From positions 1 through 64,000 of the forward strand of contig JBOGKE010000027.1 in assembly GCA_050745265.1 (NCBI GenBank): 64,000 nt of DNA, in the 5' to 3' direction. The position numbers were made by a program, and so were the translations under genes. Source of the stretch: RH2-MAG17b sp050745265. GTDB lineage: Bacteria; Acidobacteriota; Terriglobia; UBA7540. Within the stretch, counting starts at the first letter, position 1. Each line of letters opens with the position of its first letter. The notes below the pieces were generated by a model, which was given only the letters and a program-made list of their open reading frames with translations, searched no databases and was not told the DNA's origin. Positions 1 to 7,633 of the stretch are shown here, one piece after another.

Positions 1-2
1 GC

Positions 3-311
3 GGCCTCGAGCTGAAACGTGGCGATTTGGCAAAGCCGCTGCGCGTGCGGCGCCTCGAAGACCGCGGCAAATACACGTGGCTCGAAATCGTGCTCACCGA
101 AGGCAAGAACCGCGAAGTGCGGCGGATGATTGAGGCCGTCGGGTACAAGGTGCTGAAGCTCGTGCGCGTCGCGATCGGTCCACTGACGCTTGAGGGACTC
201 GAAGTGGGTAAGTGGAGAAGACTCGCGCCGGCGGAAATCGCGGTGCTGCGCAAAACAGCGCGAGCCGCATCGCAAAGCGCATACTCCTCGCCGGCAGACC
301 GCACCGCGTAG
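3..311 (+). CDS. Pseudouridine synthase, RsuA/RluB family (C-terminal part)
   Basis: The gene enters from the left edge and only its last 102 codons are present. The frame is open from base 3. The motif LTEGKNREVRRMIEAVGY followed by VLKLVRVAIGPLTLEGLEVG is the typical C-terminal end of RsuA/RluB/RluE/RluF enzymes, which turn a specific rRNA uridine into pseudouridine in the cytoplasm. The catalytic aspartate and the S4 domain lie outside the window, so the 16S or 23S target cannot be assigned. The tail after the family domain (about 25 residues, Ala/Ser rich) is ordinary for this family. Confidence 0.85.
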   Translation, partial: GLELKRGDLAKPLRVRRLEDRGKYTWLEIVLTEGKNREVRRMIEAVGYKVLKLVRVAIGPLTLEGLEVGKWRRLAPAEIAVLRKTARAASQSAYSSPADRTA

Positions 312-341
312 CCGCGCTTCGCGACACAACTCGCGGAGTAC

Positions 342-685
342 CAACAGGCTGCGGAAAAAGGCTCTTCGACCTGTCATTCTGAGCGAAGGCGCCACGACCT
401 CCCGGCTCGCCATGTGCCATGAAAATCACCCCTCACCCGCCCTCGTCCCTCGGGCACCCTCTCCCTTAGGGAGAGGTCTGACCAGCCCAAGAACTACAAG
501 CCCTCTCCCAGGGGAGAGGGTGGCGAGCGGTGCGAGCCGGGTGAGGGTTTCGTTTGGCGGTTTCCACGGCAGCGAAGAATCTTCGTAATTAAAAGCAAAC
601 AACTACGGAGATTCTTCCTTCGGCTTCGCTCAGGACCGCCTGCGGCTCCTCAGAATGACAGAGGTTTTCCCGCACCTGATAACCG
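342..685. repeat. Palindromic repeat (family D) with a second hairpin nested inside
   Basis: No gene is seen from 312 to 718. Outer arms at about 342-386 (aggctgcggaaaaaggctc, then gtcattctgagc) match in inverted orientation the right side at about 650-685 (tcagaatgacag, then ggttttcccgcacc). Between them, 428-548 is a separate hairpin of the ccctctcccttagggagagg type. Related outer arms occur at 13196-13316, 19349-19392 and 28172-28520. Confidence 0.6.
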
Positions 686-718
686 CGGCTAAGCGGAAGG
701 CGTCCGCGCGAGCGCCGG

Positions 719-1450
719 TCAATTCTCGGACAGAGTGAAGTTCACGTCGATCTCGGTGACCACCTCCACCGGAGCGCCGTCAAGCAGCGTCGGCTCGTAT
801 CGCCACTGTTTGACGGCGTTCAACGCCGCCGCAATCAGCAGAGGATGGCCGCTGACTACGCGAAGGTTCTCGATGGCGCCATCTTTCCCGATCACCGCCT
901 CGAGTCGAACCAGCCCTTCCACGCGCGCAATCCTGGCGAGCGCTGGATATGCGGGCATCGGGCGATAAATCGCTCTCGCCGCCTCGACGGAGCCGCCGAC
1001 TCGAATCCGCGGTGCAGGTATTGGCTCGTGCGGCGGAGGCGGCGGGGGCGGCGTTTTGATCGGGCCAATGACCGCTTCACTCCACGGCGCTCCGTGCGGA
1101 ACAGCGCCCGGTACGGCTGCAGAGAAACCGTTGTAAGAGGGCGGCTCGGGTTGCTCTTTGATCTGTTTGATAGATCTTGGGATGACGGTGGGCGCTCTCA
1201 GCAGTTCCATTAACGAAACGCGATGAGCGGGAGGGCTCGTCGGAGTCGCCGCGGGAGGCGCTGCTGGTGGCGCGGGCGCGGCGAGAAAGTTGACGCGTTG
1301 CGTTTTAGGCAGCGCGTTTGTCGAGATCAGCGGATAAACCAGCAGAACGCCCACCGCCGCGAGCTCGATCCCGTAAGCAAGGATCCATCTGGACGCGCCG
1401 AGCGCACTCGGCCGACGGCTGGGGCGGTCGGTAAATGTCTGGTTGAACAT
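719..1450 (-). CDS. TonB-family energy transducer
   Basis: The 243-residue protein has a short basic N-terminus, one transmembrane helix at about residues 22-41, a long Pro/Ala-rich spacer that includes a run of seven prolines near residue 140, and a C-terminal TonB domain (YPALARIARVEGLVRLEAVI, then VVSGHPLL and VKQWRYEPTLLDG). By family knowledge it couples inner-membrane proton motive force to outer-membrane TonB-dependent receptors. The ATG at 1450 is preceded by GGGAGG at good spacing, so I prefer it to an upstream start at 1498. No exbB/exbD lies nearby, so it must borrow a motor encoded elsewhere. It is divergent from the HD-GYP gene. Confidence 0.85.
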   Translation of the reverse strand: MFNQTFTDRPSRRPSALGASRWILAYGIELAAVGVLLVYPLISTNALPKTQRVNFLAAPAPPAAPPAATPTSPPAHRVSLMELLRAPTVIPRSIKQIKEQPEPPSYNGFSAAVPGAVPHGAPWSEAVIGPIKTPPPPPPPHEPIPAPRIRVGGSVEAARAIYRPMPAYPALARIARVEGLVRLEAVIGKDGAIENLRVVSGHPLLIAAALNAVKQWRYEPTLLDGAPVEVVTEIDVNFTLSEN

Positions 1451-1733
1451 CGCAGGCGCCCTCCCGCGGCGCGGATGGACCACCCCAACAGAGCACACGC
1501 GACGCAGCGGTGGAACGTCCCGACGAACGCCCTAATTCATTCAACGCCGCACGCCATCGCCGTTCTACACAGGAATAGACACCTCTTGCTTGCGGATGTT
1601 CCCGATTCATCTGCGCCGCTCCCGCATCCGATTTGTGCATCGAAAGAGGGCCTCATTTCCCTGCGCCCAGCAGCCGATAAAACGCTTGGAGGGGGGAATC
1701 ACCTCTTTCAAGCGAGAGCCGGAGGACACGCTA

Positions 1734-2933
1734 TTGGCGGCGGGACAATTGACACACGTTGACGCGAACGGCGGAGGCCGGGTGCTGCTGGTGGACGATG
1801 AGCCCGGCGTCTGCCTGATGATGGGCGATGCGCTGCTTCCGCAGGGATACACCTGCGAGAGTTGCAGCAGCGGAGAAGACGCGCTCGAACGGTTGCGGCG
1901 CGAAGGTTTTGACGTCGTGATCACCGATCTCTACATGCGCGGTATCTCCGGCATGACCGTGCTCAAGGAAGGTCTCAAAGTGAGGCCCGAGTCCGCATTT
2001 CTGGTGGCGACGGGCGAGGGCGACGCGCGGCTGGGAGTTGAGGCGATGAAGCAAGGCGCGGCCGACTACCTCGTGAAGCCGCTGCATCTCCCTTCCCTGC
2101 TGGCGAGCGTCCGGAAAGCGTGCCTGAAGAAAGCGCAGGAGCGCCGCGCGCGCACGCGGAGCCAGCACTACCAGCAGCTCGCGGCCAAGCGAAGTTCACA
2201 GTTGAAAAACGCCTTGGCCTCGATGGGAAATCATCAGGACGCCACCATTGAGGCGCTGGGAGCGCTGCTGAGTTTCCGCGACCACGAGATGGCCGGACAC
2301 GCCCACCGCGTCTCCCTTTACACGCTCGAGCTGGCGAAGCGGATGGGCGTTTCGCGAAAGCTTTGGAAGGATTTGGCTCGCGGCGCCTTTCTGCACGACG
2401 TGGGCAAGATCGGAATTCCGGATGAAATTCTGCTGAAGCCCGGCCGCCTCACTTCCGCCGAGATGGACGTGGTCCGCACCCACGCCACGATCGGTTATCA
2501 GCTCCTCCGTCGCTTCGAGCAACTCGGGGCGGCGGCAGAGATGGTTCGGTCGCATCACGAAAGGTACGACGGCGCCGGCTACCCGCGCGGGCTCAAAGCC
2601 GAAGAAATTCCGCTTGGAGCGAGAATCTTTGCCGTCGCCGACACGCTCGATGCCATGATCACCGACCGGCCCTACCGCCAGGCGCTGCCCGTCGAACGCG
2701 CCTACGCGGAAGTTCGCGCCGCCGCCGGCAGCCAGTTTGACCCGAAAGTCGTGCAGGCGTTCCTCACCGCCTCGCCGCGAGTGTGGGAAGCGATCCGCGA
2801 AAACGTACAGGCCATTCAGGGAGCGATGCGGGCCGACTGGTGGAATTCGGGCGTGATTCTGCGCATGAGCGAATCTATCGGAAACCTGCTCTCGACCGAG
2901 GACAACGGGGATGGCGCCCGCCAGGTCGCTTAG
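1734..2933 (+). CDS. Response regulator with HD-GYP output domain
   Basis: Residues about 15-130 form a CheY-like receiver with the acidic pocket D21-D22 and probable phospho-acceptor D65 (VVITDLYM). From about residue 165 an HD-GYP domain follows, with HDVGK and HHERYDGAGYPRG, the signature of cyclic-di-GMP phosphodiesterases. It probably lowers cyclic-di-GMP in response to an unlinked histidine kinase. No ATG fits the domain start. I chose the TTG at 1734 because GGAGGA lies 8 bases upstream and it starts 14 residues before the receiver; the frame stays open back to an ATG at 1590. No kinase gene is adjacent. Family assignment is firm and the start is moderate. Confidence 0.88.
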   Translation: MAAGQLTHVDANGGGRVLLVDDEPGVCLMMGDALLPQGYTCESCSSGEDALERLRREGFDVVITDLYMRGISGMTVLKEGLKVRPESAFLVATGEGDARLGVEAMKQGAADYLVKPLHLPSLLASVRKACLKKAQERRARTRSQHYQQLAAKRSSQLKNALASMGNHQDATIEALGALLSFRDHEMAGHAHRVSLYTLELAKRMGVSRKLWKDLARGAFLHDVGKIGIPDEILLKPGRLTSAEMDVVRTHATIGYQLLRRFEQLGAAAEMVRSHHERYDGAGYPRGLKAEEIPLGARIFAVADTLDAMITDRPYRQALPVERAYAEVRAAAGSQFDPKVVQAFLTASPRVWEAIRENVQAIQGAMRADWWNSGVILRMSESIGNLLSTEDNGDGARQVA

Positions 2934-3001
2934 CCCTGCCGTATTCCGGTGGCAAACCCTCACTCGGCTCACGAAGTTTAACCTAAGCGTCCGGTCGCCG
3001 G

Positions 3002-3138
3002 GTGGCGGGTCCATAATGCCGTAAACGTCGGATTGAGCCCGCGAAGCGGGCGCGGCAAGAATATGTGGGGCGCTGTCCTTAACCCCGGTGTTACGCCCGG
3101 GGCCACTTTCTTCCGGCTTCCCGGGCCTTTTGGCCGCT
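3002..3138. repeat. Dispersed intergenic repeat (family G, copy 1)
   Basis: The stretch beginning tggcgggtccataatgccg and ending with a cccgggccttttggc segment closely matches 61782-62001, which shares the same blocks in the same order (including gcccgcgaagcgggcg and cgcccggggccactttctt). It contains short perfect palindromes. The gap from 2934 to 3308 holds nothing else that I can recognise. Confidence 0.55.
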
Positions 3139-3308
3139 CCCGCCTGAAGTTTCTTGAGAGCGGAAATACTACGATCCTTCGCTCAGCCACTCATGTCGTT
3201 CCGCGATACCCCGAAGCATGAACATCTACGCGACGGCTTCAACGCGCGCGCGGCTCCCCGGACGTTGCCCTTCCGCCTTCCGCATGGTAAAAACCAAGAG
3301 AGGAACAG

Positions 3309-4844
3309 GTGCGAGCGGCTTTTTCCCATTCAAAGCGGATTCCCGGTTGCGCCGCAACGGCGGCAACCGTGTTTTGGCTCGCGCTGCTGCTGGCGGTAGC
3401 CCCGCTTCTTGCCGCCCAATCGGCGACCCTGGGCGAAGAATCCAACCAAGCCACGGCTCTCATGGCCGCGGGACGCTACGCAGAAGCCATTCCTCTGTAT
3501 CAAGCCCTCGCGAAATCTTTGCCAACCAATCCCGGGATTGTTGCTGATCTTGGCGTTGCTCTTCACATGGCAGGCCGCGAGCAGGAGGCGGTAAGCCAGC
3601 TCAGGAAAGCATTAAGGCTCGATCCGCAAAACGTGGGGGCCAAGCTGTATCTGGGTTACGCCTACCTCAGCTTGGGAAAGCCCGCTGCGGCGCTCCCGTT
3701 TCTCGAAGCAGCCGCGCGGGCCGGCCCCGCCAACACAGATGCCAGCGAAAACCTCGGCGAAGCCTTGTATGCCGTGGGGCGGTTCCACGCCGCTGCCGAG
3801 CGATTCGAGAGGCTCTCTCAGGCGACTCCCGAGGACGCGGAAGTTTGGTATCGCCTCGGTCTCTGCTATCAGCAGCTCTCGCAGGCGAGCTTTGCAGAGC
3901 TGCAGAAGACCGCCTACGGCTCGGCCTGGTGGCTGGCGCTGGTGGCCGAGTCCAACGCGAAGGCGGGGAAATATGCGAGCGCGTTCTATCTCTACCACCA
4001 GGCGCTCGCCAAAATGCCCGCTTTCCCCGGAGCGCACGCCGGCCTCGCAAAGATTTACTCCGCGACAGGACATGCCGCCTGGGCCAAAACCGAACAGGAG
4101 CGCGAGCGGGATTCGCCGGACTGCGCCCGCCAATCGACGGAATGCGCTTTCCTGGCGGGCCGCTACGGGCAAATTGTTGCGGCTCCGTCGCGTTCTCCCG
4201 AGGTCCTTTACTGGAAATCGAAGGCTTACGATCAGCTTGCGCTCGCGGCGTTTCTTCATCTCACGTCGCTTCCTCCCTCGGCGCAGCTTCACGAGTTGTT
4301 GGCCGAGACGCACGAGAAGGCGCGGGACTACCCGGCGGCCGTGGCGGAGTGGCGCAAAGCGTATGATCTCTCGCAGCAGAACCCTGAAATTGGACAGAAG
4401 CTCGCAATCGCGCTCATCGAGACCGACGATGATCAGGGCGCTGAGCGGCTGCTCGCGAAGTTCCTCGCTCACCAGCCGGGCTCGGCGGATCTGAATTACT
4501 TGAAGGGATACGCGCTCTTGAACCTGCAGCAGCCTGCGAAGGCAATCCCGTATTTTGAAGAATCGCTGCGCCTCGAGCCTTTGCTCGTGAAGGCGCAGGG
4601 CGATCTCGGGCGCGCGTACATGCAAACAGGACAAAGCCGCAAGGCCATCCCTCACCTCGAAGCCGCCCTAAAGACCGATCAGGACGGCAGCCTGCACTAC
4701 CAATTGGCGCGGGCCTACGTGGCGTCCGGCGAGCCGAAGCTTGCCGCGCCGATGTTCGCAGCGTACCAAAAACTTCACCAAGCGAGCGCGCGCGAATCCG
4801 AGGCGCTGAAGCAGCAGATTCACCTCGCGCCCCCGCCGGAATGA
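3309..4844 (+). CDS. Exported tetratricopeptide-repeat protein
   Basis: The 511-residue protein starts at a GTG with AGAGG five bases upstream. A signal peptide (hydrophobic core FWLALLLAVAPLLA, residues about 22-36) is followed by serial TPR motifs to the end, for example AGRYAEAIPLYQALAKS, AGREQEAVSQLRKALRLDP and QPAKAIPYFEESLRLEP. TPR arrays bind proteins. No catalytic domain is seen. It is monocistronic here. A role in periplasmic complex assembly is possible but unsupported. Confidence 0.85.
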   Translation: MRAAFSHSKRIPGCAATAATVFWLALLLAVAPLLAAQSATLGEESNQATALMAAGRYAEAIPLYQALAKSLPTNPGIVADLGVALHMAGREQEAVSQLRKALRLDPQNVGAKLYLGYAYLSLGKPAAALPFLEAAARAGPANTDASENLGEALYAVGRFHAAAERFERLSQATPEDAEVWYRLGLCYQQLSQASFAELQKTAYGSAWWLALVAESNAKAGKYASAFYLYHQALAKMPAFPGAHAGLAKIYSATGHAAWAKTEQERERDSPDCARQSTECAFLAGRYGQIVAAPSRSPEVLYWKSKAYDQLALAAFLHLTSLPPSAQLHELLAETHEKARDYPAAVAEWRKAYDLSQQNPEIGQKLAIALIETDDDQGAERLLAKFLAHQPGSADLNYLKGYALLNLQQPAKAIPYFEESLRLEPLLVKAQGDLGRAYMQTGQSRKAIPHLEAALKTDQDGSLHYQLARAYVASGEPKLAAPMFAAYQKLHQASARESEALKQQIHLAPPPE

Positions 4845-4936
4845 TCAGGCGTCGCCCCCTGTCGCGCCGCGATGAGGCGTATTTGCTCGACATGATCATT
4901 GCCGCATGCCACAATCGCCGTCGAGGTTTGGAACAG

Positions 4937-5190
4937 ATGGTGAGTGACGAAACACTGCGCGTAGCTACGGAGCGCTGGTAGCCGAATTCCGGCCCCAGCG
5001 CGTGATTCTCTTCGGATCGCAAGCTCGTGGATCGGCGGACGCTCGGAGCGACGTGGACCTGCCGGTGATTTGTCCGATGCCCCCCGGGAGGAGCGAATCG
5101 GCGAGCGCTCATGGTCGCGATGGACCGAGCGATGCGTGGGTTGGACACAGCTACCGACATCGCAACACTAGAAAAGCCCTTCAGGTGTTT
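4937..5190 (+). pseudogene. Decayed MNT-type nucleotidyltransferase
   Basis: The start (ATG 4937, after GAGG) encodes MVSDETLRVATERW and then a stop. Reading continues in another frame as VAEFRPQRVILFGSQARG and SDVDLPVI, which carries the nucleotidyltransferase GSxxxG...SDxDL metal-binding signature. A third segment in yet another frame reads MVAMDRAMRGLDTATDIATLE, matching the part that follows in minimal nucleotidyltransferases. At least two frameshifts therefore break the gene. Intact members are typically about 100-120 residues and often pair with a HEPN partner as a toxin-antitoxin module; no HEPN gene is seen. Confidence 0.7.
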
Positions 5191-5214
5191 CTCAGCGCAT
5201 TGCTGGCTAACCTG

Positions 5215-5562
5215 ATGGCCGTACCCAAGGATTTCCCGAAGGGAGCTCAGGCATCTGCGATCTTCACGGCTTGGAATCGCCTGCCGCCACAGTGGCTCAG
5301 CGCAGCGGCGAACGACGTGGAGAAGGAACATTTCCTTGTTGCCCGCCTGGACTCTGCTTCGCTCGATCAGATCTTTAGCGGCGCCTCTGCTAGTTCGAAG
5401 TACGGCGAGTACCTGCGCGGAAAGCTACGACCCGGGGCGGGTGCCTATTGGGTCATCTTTCCCGAGGTGATGCCTAACCAAGACATTTTTGTCATATTCA
5501 CGGTCTGGCAAAAGACACGCCCAAACTGGAAAATCACCGACATGGACGTCGTGTGCCAATAA
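5215..5562 (+). CDS. Small hypothetical protein
   Basis: An open frame of about 115 residues from ATG 5215; a GTG at 5185 in the same frame is an alternative start. It continues the frame of the nucleotidyltransferase remnant's central part, but its sequence does not resemble that family. The C-terminal half (AYWVIFPEVMPNQDIFVIF, WQKTRPNWKITDMDVV) looks like genuine protein, with alternating hydrophobic strands. I recognise no family. It could be an independent small gene or the remnant of a second decayed gene. It converges with the CRTAC1 gene. Confidence 0.4.
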   Translation: MAVPKDFPKGAQASAIFTAWNRLPPQWLSAAANDVEKEHFLVARLDSASLDQIFSGASASSKYGEYLRGKLRPGAGAYWVIFPEVMPNQDIFVIFTVWQKTRPNWKITDMDVVCQ

Positions 5563-5625
5563 GTGGAACGTGCCGACGGCTCCCAGGGCTTTTGTGAACG
5601 TGCGGCTGGACGCGCCGTTCGACCG

Positions 5626-7305
5626 CTACTCCGGCTCGCGAACTTGCAGGACCTGATCCGCGCTGACGTTCCGCAGGACCTGCCGCTTCCCACTGGGCCA
5701 GCGAATCTCGACTTCGGGGATAATGTGCATGGGCCCCAGGCCAAAGTGAATCCCGAAATGGCTCGACGATGCGTATCCGACGGACGAGGTCATATGGTTG
5801 ACCTGATTTCCGACGCGGATGCGCGCGCCGATTCCATCGCGATTGCTCTTCGCGCCGCGCAGCTTGAAAATGATCCAGTGGTTTTGGTTCGGGCTGATGT
5901 TTTCCCAAAGCTCCGGCGCCCCACCGAGTGAGGAAGTCACGACGTCGATCTTCCCGTCGTTATTAAAATCGGCAAACGCCGCGCCGCGGTGAGCGTTCGC
6001 CGCCTGAAAGTCAGCGCCCGCGTTTCGTGAGCCATCGATAAACGTCCCGTCGCGAGCGTTGATGAAAATGCTATTCGCCTGCCGGAACTCGGTTCCCGGC
6101 TCAAAGAGCTGGACATTCGGGTCAACGTGGGCGTTGGCGGTGAAGAGGTCCTTCCACCCGTCGTTATTGAAATCGACGAAGCCGTTTCCCCAGCCGCTGC
6201 GGGGCGCGGTGAGCATCGCAAGGCGGCTCGCGAACGTGGCGTCTTCGAACTGGCCGTGGCCAAGGTTGCGGAACAGCGGATAGGTTTCGTGCGTGAGATC
6301 GGTGATCGCGATATCCGGCAAGCCGTCGTTGTTGTAGTCGCGAAAGTCGACGCCCATGCTCGACACCGGCTCGCCGCTGTTCAGCAGGGCAACGCCGGCT
6401 TGCAATCCCGCCTCCTCAAACGTGCCGTCGCCGCGATTGTGAAAGAGGAAATTCGCCTGATTGTCGTTCGTCACCAGCACGTCCAGAAATCCGTCGCCAT
6501 CGTAATCGGCAAACGCGGCGCTCATCCCGCGTCCCGTGAGCTTGCCCAATCCGGAGGCGGTCGTGACGTCTTCAAAGGCGCCGTTGCGGCAGTTTCGATA
6601 AAGCGTGCACGGCAAGCCGTCGAAGTACTTCGGATGGCAGTAGGAGCGGGTGTGCCGTTCGCGGTCGCCGCAATACCGGTTGTCTGAAATCGACCACTTC
6701 GCGTAATTCACCACCAGCAGATCGAGCCAGCCGTCGTTATCGTAGTCGAACCATCCGGCCGCCACCGACCATTTGTCGCTCTTGATCCCGGCCTTTTGCG
6801 TGACGTCCTCGAACCTTCCGTTTCCGAGATTGTGATACAGAATGTTGCGGAAGACGCCGGTCACCAGTAAGTCGGTGCGGCCGTCGTTATCGTAATCCGC
6901 GGCGGCAGCGCCCATCGAGAAGCCTTCGCCCGCGACGTTGGCCTCGGCGGTGACGTCGCGGAACTTCCAATTTCCCTCGTTGCGGTAAAGGCGGTTGAAG
7001 AAGCGCGGCGAGTTCTTTTGCAGCGAGGGAAGGGAAGCTCCGTTGGCGAAGAAAAGATCGGTGCGGCCGTCGTTGTCGAAGTCAAAGGCCGCGACGCCGC
7101 CCGTCATGGTCTCAATCAGATGCTTCTCGGGAGTGGGATTATTATTGAGGATGAAATCGATTCCCGACGCACGCGCCATGTTGCGAAAGCGCACGGGGGC
7201 GAGCGTGCCGCCCGCCGATGCGGCCGCGCCGCGCGCAGCAGAATTATGGGCCAGCAGCAGAGCCGGCGGTATTGCAAGAAACTGCCGGCGGTTCATTCCC
7301 GACAT
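5626..7305 (-). CDS. CRTAC1-family FG-GAP/ASPIC-UnbV protein, Tat-type signal
   Basis: The 559-residue protein begins MSGMNRRQFLAIPPALLL, a plausible twin-arginine signal. Seven calcium-loop repeats of the DxDxDG type follow (DFDNDGRTDLFF, DYDNDGRTDLLV, DYDNDGWLDLLV, DYDGDGFLDVLV, DYNNDGLPDIAI, DFNNDGWKDLFT, DFNNDGKIDVVT), consistent with a seven-bladed FG-GAP beta-propeller. The C-terminus has the ASPIC/UnbV domain (GIGARIRVGNQ, VEIRWPSGKRQVLRNV). ATG 7305 follows GAGGAG at about 10 bases. The family is extracytoplasmic with no settled function. It is divergent from the 1047-residue exported protein. Confidence 0.88.
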   Translation of the reverse strand: MSGMNRRQFLAIPPALLLAHNSAARGAAASAGGTLAPVRFRNMARASGIDFILNNNPTPEKHLIETMTGGVAAFDFDNDGRTDLFFANGASLPSLQKNSPRFFNRLYRNEGNWKFRDVTAEANVAGEGFSMGAAAADYDNDGRTDLLVTGVFRNILYHNLGNGRFEDVTQKAGIKSDKWSVAAGWFDYDNDGWLDLLVVNYAKWSISDNRYCGDRERHTRSYCHPKYFDGLPCTLYRNCRNGAFEDVTTASGLGKLTGRGMSAAFADYDGDGFLDVLVTNDNQANFLFHNRGDGTFEEAGLQAGVALLNSGEPVSSMGVDFRDYNNDGLPDIAITDLTHETYPLFRNLGHGQFEDATFASRLAMLTAPRSGWGNGFVDFNNDGWKDLFTANAHVDPNVQLFEPGTEFRQANSIFINARDGTFIDGSRNAGADFQAANAHRGAAFADFNNDGKIDVVTSSLGGAPELWENISPNQNHWIIFKLRGAKSNRDGIGARIRVGNQVNHMTSSVGYASSSHFGIHFGLGPMHIIPEVEIRWPSGKRQVLRNVSADQVLQVREPE

Positions 7306-7633
7306 TGGAACTTTACTCCTCGACCGGTTCGGCATGAGACGTCGCTGAAACAGCCGCGCCGTTCGGACAGCGCATCCCCTTCCGGACGCGGCGATCTTTT
7401 ATTCTATCGCCGCGTCACCGTCACGTTGCCATTTTCCATCTAACGCTTGAATCGCAGAAGAGTCTGGCGTATGATTTTCCCGCCTGGTTTTGGCGCGCCT
7501 TGAGCCGTTTTTGTTGGTCGCGAACAGCGATCGGCCGCGAGGTTTTCGAGGTGCCGGCGGCGCCAGGGTTCTTTCAGTTGAGGCGGTAATCGGGTAGTCT
7601 GAGCCGCCTGGATGCGTGCCGGAGGGTTCCGCC
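7306..7633. other. Divergent intergenic region
   Basis: This 328-base gap separates the divergent CRTAC1 and unknown exported-protein genes and must hold promoters for both. I find no convincing -35/-10 pair, no RNA gene and no copy of the local repeat families. Confidence 0.5.

Noticed and set aside
4414..5331. 305-codon minus-strand open frame over the TPR gene end and the pseudogene
   Set aside because: Composition is that of an antisense shadow and it covers the clear nucleotidyltransferase remnant on the plus strand.
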